In this document: piece after piece, positions 7,804-16,513 of the stretch
Layout: each line of letters begins with the position of its first letter
Position numbering within the stretch: position 1 is the stretch's first letter
Origin: Flavobacterium aquicola
Lineage (GTDB): Bacteria; Bacteroidota; Bacteroidia; Flavobacteriales; Flavobacteriaceae
Assembly: GCF_003385115.1 (NCBI RefSeq)
Contig: NZ_QUNI01000002.1
Coordinates: 310,001 to 374,000 of the forward strand
DNA: 64,000 nucleotides
Direction: 5' to 3'
Notes under the pieces: generated by a model
What the model was told of the DNA's origin: nothing
Databases searched by the model: none
What the model saw: only the letters and a program-made list of their open reading frames with translations
Translations under genes and position numbers: made by a program

Positions 7804-8793
7804 ATGGGATTTATAAAAGATAATTTATACAGAATTTCAAATAAAAACCTTGTTGGGCTTTTTAAAAAACAATCCGTTTATCCATACTATCATATCATCA
7901 GAGATGATAAAGCCGCTCATATTGAAAATTTATATCAATATAAAAACATAGCCCAATTTAAAAATGACCTGGAAGTTTTATCAAAAAATTTCAGCCCCTT
8001 GAGTTTAGGTGATTTAACTGCTAATAAAAACAATGGCTTCCTGATTTCTTTTGACGATGGTTTAGAAGAAATTTACAGTGTTGTCTTTCCTATTTTAAAA
8101 GAAAAAAATCTGAAAGCGATCTTTTTTGTAAATCCAGTTTTTGTGGATAATAATGAAGGTTTGTACAAACATTATATAAGCGTTATTATAAATCATTTAA
8201 AGGATCAAAATTTCCGTAAAGAAAGTTTAGATACGATTAGTTCTATTTTTAATTTTAGTTATATTTCGAATGATGATTTTACAGCAAAATTTAAAAACAT
8301 CCGTTTTTCAGACAGAAATAAGATAACTGATGTCCTAAGCTATTTAAATATAGATATACATCATTATCTAAAAACACAAAAGCCTTATATTTCGAAGGAA
8401 CAGATACAGGAAATGATTGATCAGGGTTTTTATTTTGGAGGACATACAATGTCGCATCCGCCACTGGAACAATTAAGTTTTGAAGAACAGAAAAAGGAAA
8501 TTATAGATTCTATAGATTGGGTCAAAAATACCTTCAGCATCGATTATTCCTTATTTGCATTTCCATTTTCAGATAAAAAAATATCTAAAAGACTGCTTAC
8601 TGAGCTGCTTGAATATGACAAGGATATTTTATTATTTGGAAACTCGGGATTAAAAAAAGATTTTGACAATCGAATAATTCAGCGCTTTTCAATTGAACAT
8701 CCAAAAAAAGATATCAAAAAAATTATTGTCACAGAAAATCTATTCAAGTACTACAATAAAGTTATTGGCAAATATAAAATCAGCAGAAAATGA
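7804..8793 (+). CDS. Polysaccharide deacetylase (NodB-homology, CE4) family protein
   Basis: This 329-residue protein has a NodB-type deacetylase domain, which removes acetyl groups from N-acetylated sugars. Motif 1 is ISFDDG (about residues 81-86), and motif 2 is HTMSHP, supplying the two zinc-binding histidines. There is no signal peptide or membrane segment, so it is probably cytoplasmic. A long insertion of about 100 residues separates the two motifs, which is unusual against minimal NodB proteins. Its stop codon overlaps the ATG of the next gene by four bases (ATGA), so the two are translationally coupled. Together they look like a sugar-modification pair, perhaps for surface glycan, but no glycosyltransferases are nearby. 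Confidence 0.85.
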   Translation: MGFIKDNLYRISNKNLVGLFKKQSVYPYYHIIRDDKAAHIENLYQYKNIAQFKNDLEVLSKNFSPLSLGDLTANKNNGFLISFDDGLEEIYSVVFPILKEKNLKAIFFVNPVFVDNNEGLYKHYISVIINHLKDQNFRKESLDTISSIFNFSYISNDDFTAKFKNIRFSDRNKITDVLSYLNIDIHHYLKTQKPYISKEQIQEMIDQGFYFGGHTMSHPPLEQLSFEEQKKEIIDSIDWVKNTFSIDYSLFAFPFSDKKISKRLLTELLEYDKDILLFGNSGLKKDFDNRIIQRFSIEHPKKDIKKIIVTENLFKYYNKVIGKYKISRK

Positions 8794-9905
8794 TTGAAAT
8801 AAAACAAATTTCTAAAAAAAATGTTCCCTTATTATTTGAAGACAAATCATTTTGGAATCATGATTTTTTATCAATTAGCAAACACAGACTATTATCTCAC
8901 TATAGAAACCCAAATAGCCAAGATGATGATATTGTTTTAATTCTAGCCTATTTAAATAACGAAATTGTGGGCTACATGGGAGTTTTTATTGATCGAATAA
9001 TACTCGATAATGCTGAAACTAAAATAGGCTGGCTAACCACTTGGTGGGTTCACCCAAAAAAAACATTTAGATTAGGCGTAGGACGCCAAATACTGGACAC
9101 TGCTTATCAAATTAATGATGGCAAAGTGGGAATTTCTCAATTTACTAAAAGCGCCAAAAGAGTATACGACAAAACCGGCTACTTTTATACATTAAATGAA
9201 AATTTAGGCGTTAAAGCCGTTTTGAGAAGCAACTTAATTTTTGTTATCCCAAAATTATACCCAAAGATAAATTACCTTAATCCTTTATTAAATTTTACAG
9301 ACAGTTTTTTAAATCTGTTTATCGATTTAAAGCTTTCTTTTCAGGAAAAACAGCTGTTAGGAAAATTGAAAAATGTAGAATTAGAGTATTTAAACAAGCC
9401 CGATGAAGAAGTCTTAGAAGTAATCAATAAATACAACAAAAATGATATTTCTAATAAAAAAACAGATTATTTTGAGTGGCTAAAAGCATATCACTGGGTC
9501 CAGGAAGCTCCTCTTTTGCAGTACACAAACAAAAACAAATATGAGTTCTCAATCTATGATGAACAGTTTAATATTTATTTTATTAAGATTATAAAAGATT
9601 CAGAGTGTATCGGTTTTTTAGTGCTGCAAAGGAGAAACTATGTATGTAAAGTTTTATTTGCTTATTATAACCAGGCCAAAGATGCTGATATAGTTGCAGC
9701 GATCATCAAACTACAATGTATAAAACAAAATGTACGCGAAATAATCTGTTATGATGAAGCAATCTGTGCTAATTTCAAGCAGTCAAATGTATTTATTTAT
9801 AAGACAAAAAAAGTAAAACAGTCAATAATCTCAAAAGCATTTGGAAAGACAGATTTCACCGATGTAAAAATGAATTTTGGAGATGGAGATTGTTGTTTTG
9901 CATAA
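8790..9905 (+). CDS. GNAT-type N-acyltransferase, coupled to the deacetylase
   Basis: This 371-residue protein has an N-terminal GNAT-like acyltransferase fold. Visible features are NNEIVGYMGVFIDR near residue 52, the beta-bulge region WLTTWWVHPKKTFRLGVGRQILDTAY near residue 80 (position of the acyl-CoA loop), and KTGYFYTL. The second half (about 200-371) may be a second, diverged GNAT domain, with SECIGFLVLQRR as its core strand. No substrate can be inferred beyond the context: it overlaps the deacetylase gene by four bases. An acetyl-removing and an acyl-adding enzyme together would allow acyl exchange on an amino sugar. That idea is inference only. Confidence 0.75.
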   Translation: MIEIKQISKKNVPLLFEDKSFWNHDFLSISKHRLLSHYRNPNSQDDDIVLILAYLNNEIVGYMGVFIDRIILDNAETKIGWLTTWWVHPKKTFRLGVGRQILDTAYQINDGKVGISQFTKSAKRVYDKTGYFYTLNENLGVKAVLRSNLIFVIPKLYPKINYLNPLLNFTDSFLNLFIDLKLSFQEKQLLGKLKNVELEYLNKPDEEVLEVINKYNKNDISNKKTDYFEWLKAYHWVQEAPLLQYTNKNKYEFSIYDEQFNIYFIKIIKDSECIGFLVLQRRNYVCKVLFAYYNQAKDADIVAAIIKLQCIKQNVREIICYDEAICANFKQSNVFIYKTKKVKQSIISKAFGKTDFTDVKMNFGDGDCCFA

Positions 9906-9966
9906 TTATAAAACTGACTAGTAGTCCCGAAAGAGAACGGCTGGAACAGTAATATAAAATTAGTTA

Positions 9967-10002
9967 AATCGGAGCAGAATTTATTTTGTTCCGATTTTTT
10001 TT
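9967..10002 (+). terminator. Terminator of the deacetylase/acetyltransferase operon
   Basis: The stem aatcggagca / tgttccgatt (10 bp with one G-T pair) is followed by a T run. It lies 60 bases after the acyltransferase stop codon. Confidence 0.85.
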
Positions 10003-10064
10003 AAAGCAAAACGGAATTTCCCAACAGCATTGCAGAGATAGTTTCTCAAAAGTTAAACCAACAA

Positions 10065-10230
10065 AAAAACCGTTACTTCTTAAATAATATGAAGTGACGG
10101 TTTTTTCTTAAAAAAAATATTTCCAGGTACTAATTCAAAACTATTTTTTTATTTCTTAATATATCTTTTTTTATCTGTTTAATGTTCAAGACAATACTGC
10201 TTTTGTAGCTTTTTCCAGCGAGTAAATAAT
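10065..10230 (-). pseudogene. Relic of a cytochrome c gene 3' end plus terminator
   Basis: This segment aligns with 6639-6760, the tail of the cytochrome c gene and its terminator. Shared parts include aaaaccgtta...acggtttt, ggtactaattcaaaactatt (against ggttactaattcaaaattatt) and tttccagcg. On the minus strand the remnant reads RWKK near the place of RWKLVNY and ends RYIKK before a stop, against YIRELEKK. A stop codon and an insertion of a few tens of bases interrupt the frame. It is best read as the decayed end of a duplicated cytochrome c gene, upstream parts of which I cannot recognise. Confidence 0.55.
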
Positions 10231-10569
10231 AAAAAAATCAAATCTGATATTTCGTGCAAAATTACATTATCATCAAACGAAAAACAATATCACACCACCG
10301 AATTACATTATATTTAATTAAATTTAGTTTTAATTATTTATTTCTCACTATATTTAACATGAAGGATTTTGAAAATTTATCAATATCGACAGAAATCAAT
10401 TTTGTTTTTTAATGGATTTTAATGAATGGTACGGTATTTTTTAAACTAACTGCCCAATCTAATGATATTAGAAGATAATCTGCTTTATTTTATCTATTGG
10501 AAATAATATAAAAACCAAAAACAGTGTAATATGCTTGTAATTTTCAACGCTTTTATAAAATTTTAAAAA

Positions 10570-10803
10570 TTATAAGTGATAAAACGCCTTTATCAGATAA
10601 CTGCACAATAAATACAAAATAATACTTATGAAGGCAATGGCTGCCAATATAGAGATGCTGTTAACAATGATATTGGGAATGAATTTTAGTTTGGGATGCA
10701 CATAGTAAGGCTCACGATGTAAATACTCGTGAAAATTTTTGGCTGCTATTTTTACTTTCTTTTTAATACTAATAAATAATTTGAAGTAAAACTGACTAAA
10801 AAT
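10570..10803 (-). pseudogene. Start-less membrane-protein fragment
   Basis: A 77-codon minus-strand frame, open between two stops, contains no ATG. The translation looks like genuine protein: a basic amphipathic part (KKKVKIAAKNFHEYLHREP), then HPKLKFIP and a strong hydrophobic segment (SILAAIAFISIILYLLCSYL) before the stop. This looks like the C-terminal end of a membrane protein whose 5' part has been lost. The family is not recognised, and a non-ATG start cannot be excluded. Confidence 0.35.
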
Positions 10804-10912
10804 CTAACACCAGTAAAGATAGTCAATTTGACAGCTGCTTCACACATATATTATTAAAAAGCAACATGTTTAAAATTATATCAATCCCGTTTCCTCACTA
10901 GTACATAATAAA

Positions 10913-10946
10913 AAAACCGTCTCATTTTATTAAACAAGACGGTTTT
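10913..10946 (-). terminator. Terminator of the GapN gene
   Basis: A 10-bp stem (aaaaccgtct / agacggtttt) lies 19 bases beyond the minus-strand stop codon, with a T run on the minus strand. Confidence 0.8.
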
Positions 10947-10964
10947 AAAACTATTTGAAAACGA

Positions 10965-12545
10965 TTACAAAATATAATCGGTATTGATGAAATTCGATTC
11001 TTTACTGTTTAATAATTCCTGCAGAATTTCATTATTATATGCATTGTCTTTTGAAGCAACGAAAGTTCTAATTGAGAACGAACGCAAAGCATCATGAATA
11101 CTCAATGTTCCGAAAGCAGAATCTTTTCTTCCTGTGAAAGGGAAAACGTCTGGTCCTCGCTGACAAGAACTGTTCAGGTTAACACGACAAACCAAATTAA
11201 CCAAAGTATCAATAAGCGGTGCGATAGTTTTGATGTTTTTACCAAACAAACTTACCTGCTGCCCGTAATTTGATTCAGCCATATCATTTAATGGCTCCTG
11301 AATATCTTTGAAAGTCAAAATTGGCACTACTGGTCCAAACTGCTCTTCATGATAAACACGCATCTCTTTATTAATTGGGAACAAAATAGCTGGGAATATA
11401 AAATTATCAGAATGCTCTCCACCTTTTGCATTAATAACTTTTGCACCTTTGCTGACAGCATCATCAATTAATTCCTGAATATATGCTGGTTTTTCGGTCT
11501 CAGGAAGCGGTGTTAAAGCAACTCCTTTTTCCCAAGGATTTCCAAATTTCAGTGCATCTACTTTCTCTGCAAAACGCTTGTTAAATTCAGCCGCTACATT
11601 TTCGTGAACATATATAATTTTCAGTGCAGTACATCTTTGTCCGTTAAAAGATAAAGTTCCTGCAATACATTCCTGAATTGCCAAATCCAAATCGGCATCT
11701 GGTAATATAATCGCTGGATTTTTGGCTTCTAATCCTAATACCAAACGAAGTCTGTTTTTATTAGGGTGCTGATCCTGCAAAGCGATAGCTGATTTACTGT
11801 TTCCAATCAAAGCCAAAATATCTACTTTTCCAGATTTCATTATCGGAGAAGCGATTTCTCTTCCCCTTCCGTAAACAATACTGATAACTCCTTTTGGAAA
11901 ACTTGTTTTAAAAGCTTCTAATAAAGGTGAAATTAATAGAACACCGTGTTTTGCCGGCTTAAAAATTACAGGATTCCCCATAATCAAAGCAGGAATAAGC
12001 AGTGTAAATGTCTCATTCAGCGGGTAGTTGTAAGGTCCAAGACATAGAACAACTCCAATTGGTCCTCTTCGCACCATGGCATTAATTCCCTGCACTTTCG
12101 AAAAATAGGCCGAACGGCTGTTTAATTCTTTATAGCTTTCGATAGTATCCTGAATGTATTCTACCGTTCTGTCAAATTCTTTTTCAGAATCTCCTAATGT
12201 CTTACCAATTTCCCACATCAAAAGTTTAACTACTTCTGTACGGGTCTCTTTCATTTTGACTACAAACTTTTCCATGCACTTAATGCGGTCAACAACTTTC
12301 ATAGTTGGCCACAATCCTTGTCCATTATTAAAAGCTGCTTCGGCAGAAGCTGCAACTTCCAGTGCTTCTGCTTCTCCCATAAATGGAATAGAACCTAATA
12401 AAGTCGGTTCATACTTCTCAGTTGAAGATATCGTTGAATATACAGGTGTAGTTTTTCCAGTCCATTTTTTTAATTCGCCGTTTACCAGATAAGTATCCTG
12501 ATTAAGCAGCGACGTAATTTGAAATTCTTGAGGTATTGTATTCAT
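10965..12545 (-). CDS. gapN: NADP-dependent non-phosphorylating glyceraldehyde-3-phosphate dehydrogenase (GapN type)
   Basis: This is a 526-residue aldehyde dehydrogenase. GapN enzymes oxidise glyceraldehyde-3-phosphate directly to 3-phosphoglycerate, making NADPH and skipping one ATP-forming step of glycolysis. The catalytic cysteine is Cys305 in [10 protein letters not shown], the general base Glu273 in GLEAKNP, and the conserved Asn173 lies in [10 protein letters not shown]. The length exceeds typical GapN (about 475-490) through an N-terminal extension and a C-terminal tail. The motif [10 protein letters not shown] and the tail [15 protein letters not shown] are characteristic of the GapN subgroup. 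It is followed by its own terminator. An aldehyde dehydrogenase with another substrate remains possible. Confidence 0.85.
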   Translation of the reverse strand: MNTIPQEFQITSLLNQDTYLVNGELKKWTGKTTPVYSTISSTEKYEPTLLGSIPFMGEAEALEVAASAEAAFNNGQGLWPTMKVVDRIKCMEKFVVKMKETRTEVVKLLMWEIGKTLGDSEKEFDRTVEYIQDTIESYKELNSRSAYFSKVQGINAMVRRGPIGVVLCLGPYNYPLNETFTLLIPALIMGNPVIFKPAKHGVLLISPLLEAFKTSFPKGVISIVYGRGREIASPIMKSGKVDILALIGNSKSAIALQDQHPNKNRLRLVLGLEAKNPAIILPDADLDLAIQECIAGTLSFNGQRCTALKIIYVHENVAAEFNKRFAEKVDALKFGNPWEKGVALTPLPETEKPAYIQELIDDAVSKGAKVINAKGGEHSDNFIFPAILFPINKEMRVYHEEQFGPVVPILTFKDIQEPLNDMAESNYGQQVSLFGKNIKTIAPLIDTLVNLVCRVNLNSSCQRGPDVFPFTGRKDSAFGTLSIHDALRSFSIRTFVASKDNAYNNEILQELLNSKESNFINTDYIL

Positions 12546-12581
12546 TCTTGGTTATGTTGGTTAATTTCCATTAAATTTAAA

Positions 12582-12599
12582 AAGAGGTGCTGGCCTCTT
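12582..12599 (-). terminator. Weak terminator/attenuator between rhodanese and gapN
   Basis: On the minus strand aagagg-ccagca-cctctt is followed by TTT. It separates the rhodanese gene from gapN, so the two may be partly uncoupled. Confidence 0.45.
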
Positions 12600-12608
12600 G
12601 TTATGATG

Positions 12609-12914
12609 TTATACTACATCACCTTCCCATTCTATAATGCCACCGAGTAAATTATAGGCATTATCAATACCTAGCTCGTTCATTATTTCACATGCTTTTG
12701 CACTTCTCATTCCAGAACGGCAATACACATAATAATTTTTACTCTTATCTAATGCTGCAATAGCATCAACAAACTCCTGTCCTTTATGAATATCAATATT
12801 AATAGCACCTTCTATTATGCCTTGGTCGCATTCATCTTCGGTTCTTACATCTAAAAGAACTGCATTTTCATCGGCTTCCTTTTGAGAAACCCATTCTTCT
12901 TGTGTCAAATTCAT
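12609..12914 (-). CDS. Single-domain rhodanese (sulfurtransferase)
   Basis: This 101-residue cytoplasmic rhodanese domain moves sulfane sulfur as a cysteine persulfide. The active-site loop is Cys65-Arg-Ser-Gly-Met-Arg-Ser in YVYCRSGMRSAKAC, a fully conserved six-residue loop, and LLDVRTEDE is the usual N-terminal motif. I chose the ATG at 12914 (MNLTQEEW). An upstream non-ATG extension would add a Lys/Tyr-rich stretch not found in the family. It lies next to, but divergent from, the Crp/Fnr gene and the sulfur locus at 13.1-17.9 kb, which suggests a shared role in sulfur transfer or persulfide clearance. Confidence 0.9.
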   Translation of the reverse strand: MNLTQEEWVSQKEADENAVLLDVRTEDECDQGIIEGAINIDIHKGQEFVDAIAALDKSKNYYVYCRSGMRSAKACEIMNELGIDNAYNLLGGIIEWEGDVV

Positions 12915-13120
12915 AATATATATTTTTTTGTAAAAATACAAGATTTTCCTCAAACAATGGATGCCTTTTTTACGAATTATACAATAAATAAAAGAAAACG
13001 TTTTCGTAATAAAGAAACCACTCTGACATCATATCATAGACAATTTCAATTATAAATAAGCACCCATTTTTAGTATTTTTACATCCTTGTATTCAAGTTA
13101 ATTTTTAAATAGACATCAAA

Positions 13121-13747
13121 ATGCCAGAGCTGTTAAAAAAAATATTTCCTTCGTTCTCAAACGAATTAATTCAGGACATCAAAACGAATGAAATTATCAA
13201 AACGTTTAGTGCCGGAGAAGTGATTATGCGCACTGGACAATACATAAAAAATACTGTTCTTTTAGTTAAAGGAACAATCAAAGTCTATCGTGAAGACAGT
13301 GACGGAGGAGAATTTTTCATGTACTACCTACAGCCTGGGCAAGCCTGCGCGTTATCGATGGTTTGTGCGGTCAAAAATGAAAAAAGCAAAATCATGGCAA
13401 AAGCCGTTGAAGATGCCGAAATCATCATGCTTCCATTATCAATGATGGACAAATGGATGATGCAGCACCGCAGCTGGTACGAATTTGTAGTAGGTTCTTA
13501 TCGCAATCGACTAGAAGAAGTGTTAGAAGTAGTTGACAGCATCGCTTTTAGAGCAATGGACGAACGCTTGGAATTCTATTTAAAACGTCAGGTAGAAGCC
13601 TGCGGATGCAAAGAACTGAAACTTTCTCATCAGGAAATTGGCTCTGATTTAAATACATCAAGAGAAGTTATTTCGAGACTGCTAAAAAAAATGGAACAGC
13701 GAGGTTTGGTAATTTTACACCGCAACCAGATTGAGATACTGATGTAA
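13121..13747 (+). CDS. Crp/Fnr-family transcription regulator
   Basis: This 208-residue regulator has an N-terminal cyclic-nucleotide-binding-like beta-barrel (about residues 10-125) and a C-terminal winged helix-turn-helix (about 145-208). The recognition region reads LSHQEIGSDLNTSREVISRLLKKME, the classical Crp/Fnr helix-turn-helix. It has several cysteines (Cys111 region, CGC near residue 170) but no Fnr-type N-terminal iron-sulfur cluster motif. Bacteroidota often place such a gene beside rhodanese, TauE and persulfide dioxygenase genes, so it is the natural candidate regulator of the genes that follow. The effector is unknown; sulfane sulfur or redox state is an inference from context. 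Confidence 0.9.
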   Translation: MPELLKKIFPSFSNELIQDIKTNEIIKTFSAGEVIMRTGQYIKNTVLLVKGTIKVYREDSDGGEFFMYYLQPGQACALSMVCAVKNEKSKIMAKAVEDAEIIMLPLSMMDKWMMQHRSWYEFVVGSYRNRLEEVLEVVDSIAFRAMDERLEFYLKRQVEACGCKELKLSHQEIGSDLNTSREVISRLLKKMEQRGLVILHRNQIEILM

Positions 13748-13883
13748 AATTTTCAAATTTCAAAAAAAGTCTAAAGTCTAAAAATCTATATTCTAAATAA
13801 ATCCCACAACTTTTCCAAAAGTGACAAAAGTTACCAAACAACTGTAATAGTCTTTGCATCTTTGCTGGAAACAAAAACAAGGC

Positions 13884-14675
13884 ATGGAATATTTCGGTTA
13901 TTTGGCAGCAGTCATAATAGGTCTATCACTAGGATTAATCGGTGGTGGCGGTTCTATTTTGACCATTCCGATATTGGTCTATTTGTTTAAGATTGACCCA
14001 AAACTGGCAACAAGTTATTCGTTGTTCATTGTGGGAATTACAGCTTTATCCGGATGCTTCAGCCATTACCAAATTGGAAATCTCAAAATCAAATCAGCAT
14101 TGTATTTTGCAGTTCCTTCAGTATTTTCAATATTGGTTATTCGGGAAGTAATCATTTTAAAGATTCCAAATATCCTTTTTACAATAAATGATTTTCCAGT
14201 TACCAAAAGCTTTCTAATCATGATCATTTTTGCAGTTCTGATGATTGCTGCATCTTTTTCTATGATTTCCAAAACCATAACGCAGACACAAGTTCTCCAT
14301 ACTAATTATTGGCAGCTGTCCGCAATTGGGGCAGTTGTCGGAATCATAACTGGTTTTCTAGGTGCTGGCGGTGGTTTTTTAATCATTCCTGCACTTTTGT
14401 TTTTCGCTAATTTACCCATGAAACAGGCAGTTGGCACTTCGTTATTAATCATTTTTATAAACTCAGCTATTGGCTTTTTGGGTGATTTATACATTCATAC
14501 ACCTATCAATTATACTTTTTTGGCAAGCATTTCAAGTATGGCTTTCATAGGAATGCTTATCGGAACACGATTATCAAAAAAAATAGACGGTTACAGACTC
14601 AAGCCAATTTTTGGCTGGTTTATTCTGATAATGGGAATTTACATCATTGTCAAGGAGCTTTTTTTAAGAAGCTAA
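13884..14675 (+). CDS. TauE/SafE-family membrane exporter (sulfite/organosulfur type)
   Basis: This 263-residue membrane protein has about eight hydrophobic segments and an internal duplication. The two halves each carry a glycine-rich motif: IGLIGGGGSILTIPIL near residue 15 and ITGFLGAGGGFLIIPALL near residue 155. Both are hallmarks of TauE/SafE (COG0730) transporters, many of which are linked to export of sulfite, sulfoacetate or related anions. I chose the ATG at 13884 (MEYFGYLAAV), because the 10 residues upstream are polar and not typical. It precedes the persulfide dioxygenase/rhodanese gene, supporting export of a sulfur oxidation product such as sulfite or thiosulfate. Confidence 0.9.
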   Translation: MEYFGYLAAVIIGLSLGLIGGGGSILTIPILVYLFKIDPKLATSYSLFIVGITALSGCFSHYQIGNLKIKSALYFAVPSVFSILVIREVIILKIPNILFTINDFPVTKSFLIMIIFAVLMIAASFSMISKTITQTQVLHTNYWQLSAIGAVVGIITGFLGAGGGFLIIPALLFFANLPMKQAVGTSLLIIFINSAIGFLGDLYIHTPINYTFLASISSMAFIGMLIGTRLSKKIDGYRLKPIFGWFILIMGIYIIVKELFLRS

Positions 14676-14678
14676 GAA

Positions 14679-14775
14679 ACTGAGTTTTTTAAGTTTCTGA
14701 GATTTTAACTTAGAAACTTTTAAAACTTAAACTTAGCATCTCAGAGTCTTAAAATCTTAGTAACTCAAACAGAAA
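14679..14775. repeat. Inverted low-complexity repeat of the 'cttagcatctcag' family, copy 1
   Basis: This AT-rich spacer is made of variants of aagaaactgag and aacttagaaact in both orientations. It shares the 17-mer aaacttagcatctcaga (14729-14745) with a similar spacer at 46830-46905. It begins directly after the exporter stop codon. Confidence 0.7.
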
Positions 14776-14803
14776 CTTAGTAACTTTATACAAAATAAAA
14801 ATC

Positions 14804-16213
14804 ATGCAGATAGAACAAATATATACAGGATGTTTGGCACAGGGAGCTTATTATATCACTTCCAATGGCGAAGCGGCGATAATTGACCCGTTAAGAGAAA
14901 CACAGCCTTATTTGGACAGAATTGAACGTGACGGTGTGAAACTGAAATACATTTTTGAAACCCATTTTCATGCCGATTTTGTTTCGGGTCATCTTGATTT
15001 AAGCAAAGAAACCGGCGCTTCTATAGTCTATGGACCAACTGCAAAACCCGAATTTGAAGCCATTATTGCAACTGATAATCAACTATTCGAAATAGGGAAT
15101 ATCAAAATAAAAGTCCTGCATACTCCCGGCCATACATTGGAAAGTTCTACTTATTTACTAATTGACGAAAACGGAAAAAATCATGCCATTTTCTCTGGTG
15201 ATACTTTGTTTATTGGCGATGTTGGAAGACCGGATCTTGCTCAAAAAGCCGCTTCAATGACTCAGGAACAGTTAGCTGGACTGCTGTTTCATTCGTTAAG
15301 AGACAAAATCATGACCTTGACTGATGACGTTATTGTATATCCAGCACACGGTGCAGGTAGTGCATGCGGCAAAAACATGAGCAAAGAAACGATTTCGACC
15401 ATTGGAAACCAAAAATCCAACAATTATGCATTGCGAGCTAACATGTCCGAAGCCGAATTCATAACCGAAGTAACCGACGGACTCTTGCCTCCCCCAGCCT
15501 ATTTTGGCATGAATGTAGCGATGAACAAAAAAGGATATGACAGTTTTCAGGAAGTTTTAAAACATGGAATGAACGCTTTATCAGTCACTGAATTTGAATC
15601 GGCAGCAGATGAAACTGGTGCATTATTATTAGACACACGAAAAAACAGCGATTTCGCTAAAGGCTTTATTCCGCAGTCCATAAACATTGGTATTGACGGT
15701 GATTTTGCTCCGTGGGTAGGCGCTTTGATTGCCAATGTAAAACAGCCAATTCTATTAATAACCGAACTGGGACGAGAAGAAGAAACCGTAACTCGATTGA
15801 GCCGTGTAGGTTTTGACAATTTAATTGGTCATTTGAAAGGCGGTTTCGAAAGTTGGAAAAATTCAGAAAAAGACATTGACACAATAAACAGAATCACTGC
15901 CGAAGAATTTCAAAAACAAGTAAAAATTGGCGAAAGCAAAATAATCGATATCCGTAAAGAATCCGAATATGCAGCCGAGCATGTATCCGAGGCTTATTGC
16001 AAACCATTAGCCAGCATCAACGACTGGATAAAAGACATCAATCCAGACGAGCACTTTTTCATGCATTGTGCGGGAGGATACCGCAGCATGATCGCGTCCT
16101 CTATTCTGCAGGCCCGTGGCTTCCGAAATTTCAGCGAGATTGAAGGCGGATTCAATGCCATCGCCAAAACTGATATTCCAAGAACCGATTTTGTGTGCCA
16201 AAGCAAACTATAA
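14804..16213 (+). CDS. Persulfide dioxygenase-rhodanese fusion (CstB/ETHE1-like)
   Basis: This 469-residue fusion has three domains. Residues about 1-240 form a metallo-beta-lactamase fold of the persulfide dioxygenase type: His54-Phe-His56-Ala-Asp58-Phe in ETHFHADFVSGH, then HTPGHT, SGDTLF and YPAHGAG. Such enzymes oxidise glutathione or other low-molecular-weight persulfides to sulfite. Residues about 260-360 form a rhodanese domain whose active-site loop reads TELGREEE with no cysteine, so it is probably inactive. Residues about 365-469 form a second rhodanese with Cys422 in HCAGGYRS. The architecture matches CstB, which couples persulfide oxidation to thiosulfate formation. The neighbours support sulfide/persulfide detoxification. 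Confidence 0.9.
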   Translation: MQIEQIYTGCLAQGAYYITSNGEAAIIDPLRETQPYLDRIERDGVKLKYIFETHFHADFVSGHLDLSKETGASIVYGPTAKPEFEAIIATDNQLFEIGNIKIKVLHTPGHTLESSTYLLIDENGKNHAIFSGDTLFIGDVGRPDLAQKAASMTQEQLAGLLFHSLRDKIMTLTDDVIVYPAHGAGSACGKNMSKETISTIGNQKSNNYALRANMSEAEFITEVTDGLLPPPAYFGMNVAMNKKGYDSFQEVLKHGMNALSVTEFESAADETGALLLDTRKNSDFAKGFIPQSINIGIDGDFAPWVGALIANVKQPILLITELGREEETVTRLSRVGFDNLIGHLKGGFESWKNSEKDIDTINRITAEEFQKQVKIGESKIIDIRKESEYAAEHVSEAYCKPLASINDWIKDINPDEHFFMHCAGGYRSMIASSILQARGFRNFSEIEGGFNAIAKTDIPRTDFVCQSKL

Positions 16214-16278
16214 TAGCAAAATTCAATTTCAATGGCAATGGCAATACAAAAATTAAAAAAGTAATTAGGGCGTGACCC

Positions 16279-16467
16279 CATTAAGTTAAAAAATTTTAGA
16301 TTAAGGATTAACGATTTTTGACCCAAGCGATAGCGAATTGGCGTAGCATTTTAGATTTGTTGTTAAGAATTGTTCAATCGTCGATTTTACGCGATTTCTT
16401 ATATCTGAAATCAAAAATCGTTAATCAAAAATCAGCAATCATTTTATCATTTAATCCTTAACTTAAT
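16279..16467. repeat. Nested inverted repeat between the CstB-like and methyltransferase genes
   Basis: Perfect 16-base arms gattaacgatttttga (16306-16321) and tcaaaaatcgttaatc (16411-16426) are nested in outer arms cattaagttaa (16279) and ttaacttaatg (16457). The DNA between the arms is AT-rich with no gene. The repeat supplies an ATG at 16466 that could be mistaken for the next gene's start. Together with the flanks it fills the 300-base gap. Confidence 0.75.
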
Positions 16468-16513
16468 GACATTGGCTTCTATCCCTCACGCATCCGTAAA
16501 ACAGTATCACAAA

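Larger units (their letters stand above)
9906..10964. other. Gene-poor stretch with decayed remnants
   Basis: This is 1,059 bases without an intact gene. It holds the terminator of the preceding operon, a relic of a cytochrome c 3' end with its terminator (10065-10230), a start-less membrane-protein frame on the minus strand (10570-10803), and the terminator of the GapN gene. The DNA between them is very AT-rich and shows nothing recognisable. Confidence 0.7.

Noticed and set aside
16466..16513. ATG 16466 as the methyltransferase start
   Set aside because: It lies in the outer arm of an inverted repeat, and the conserved family N-terminus starts at 16514.
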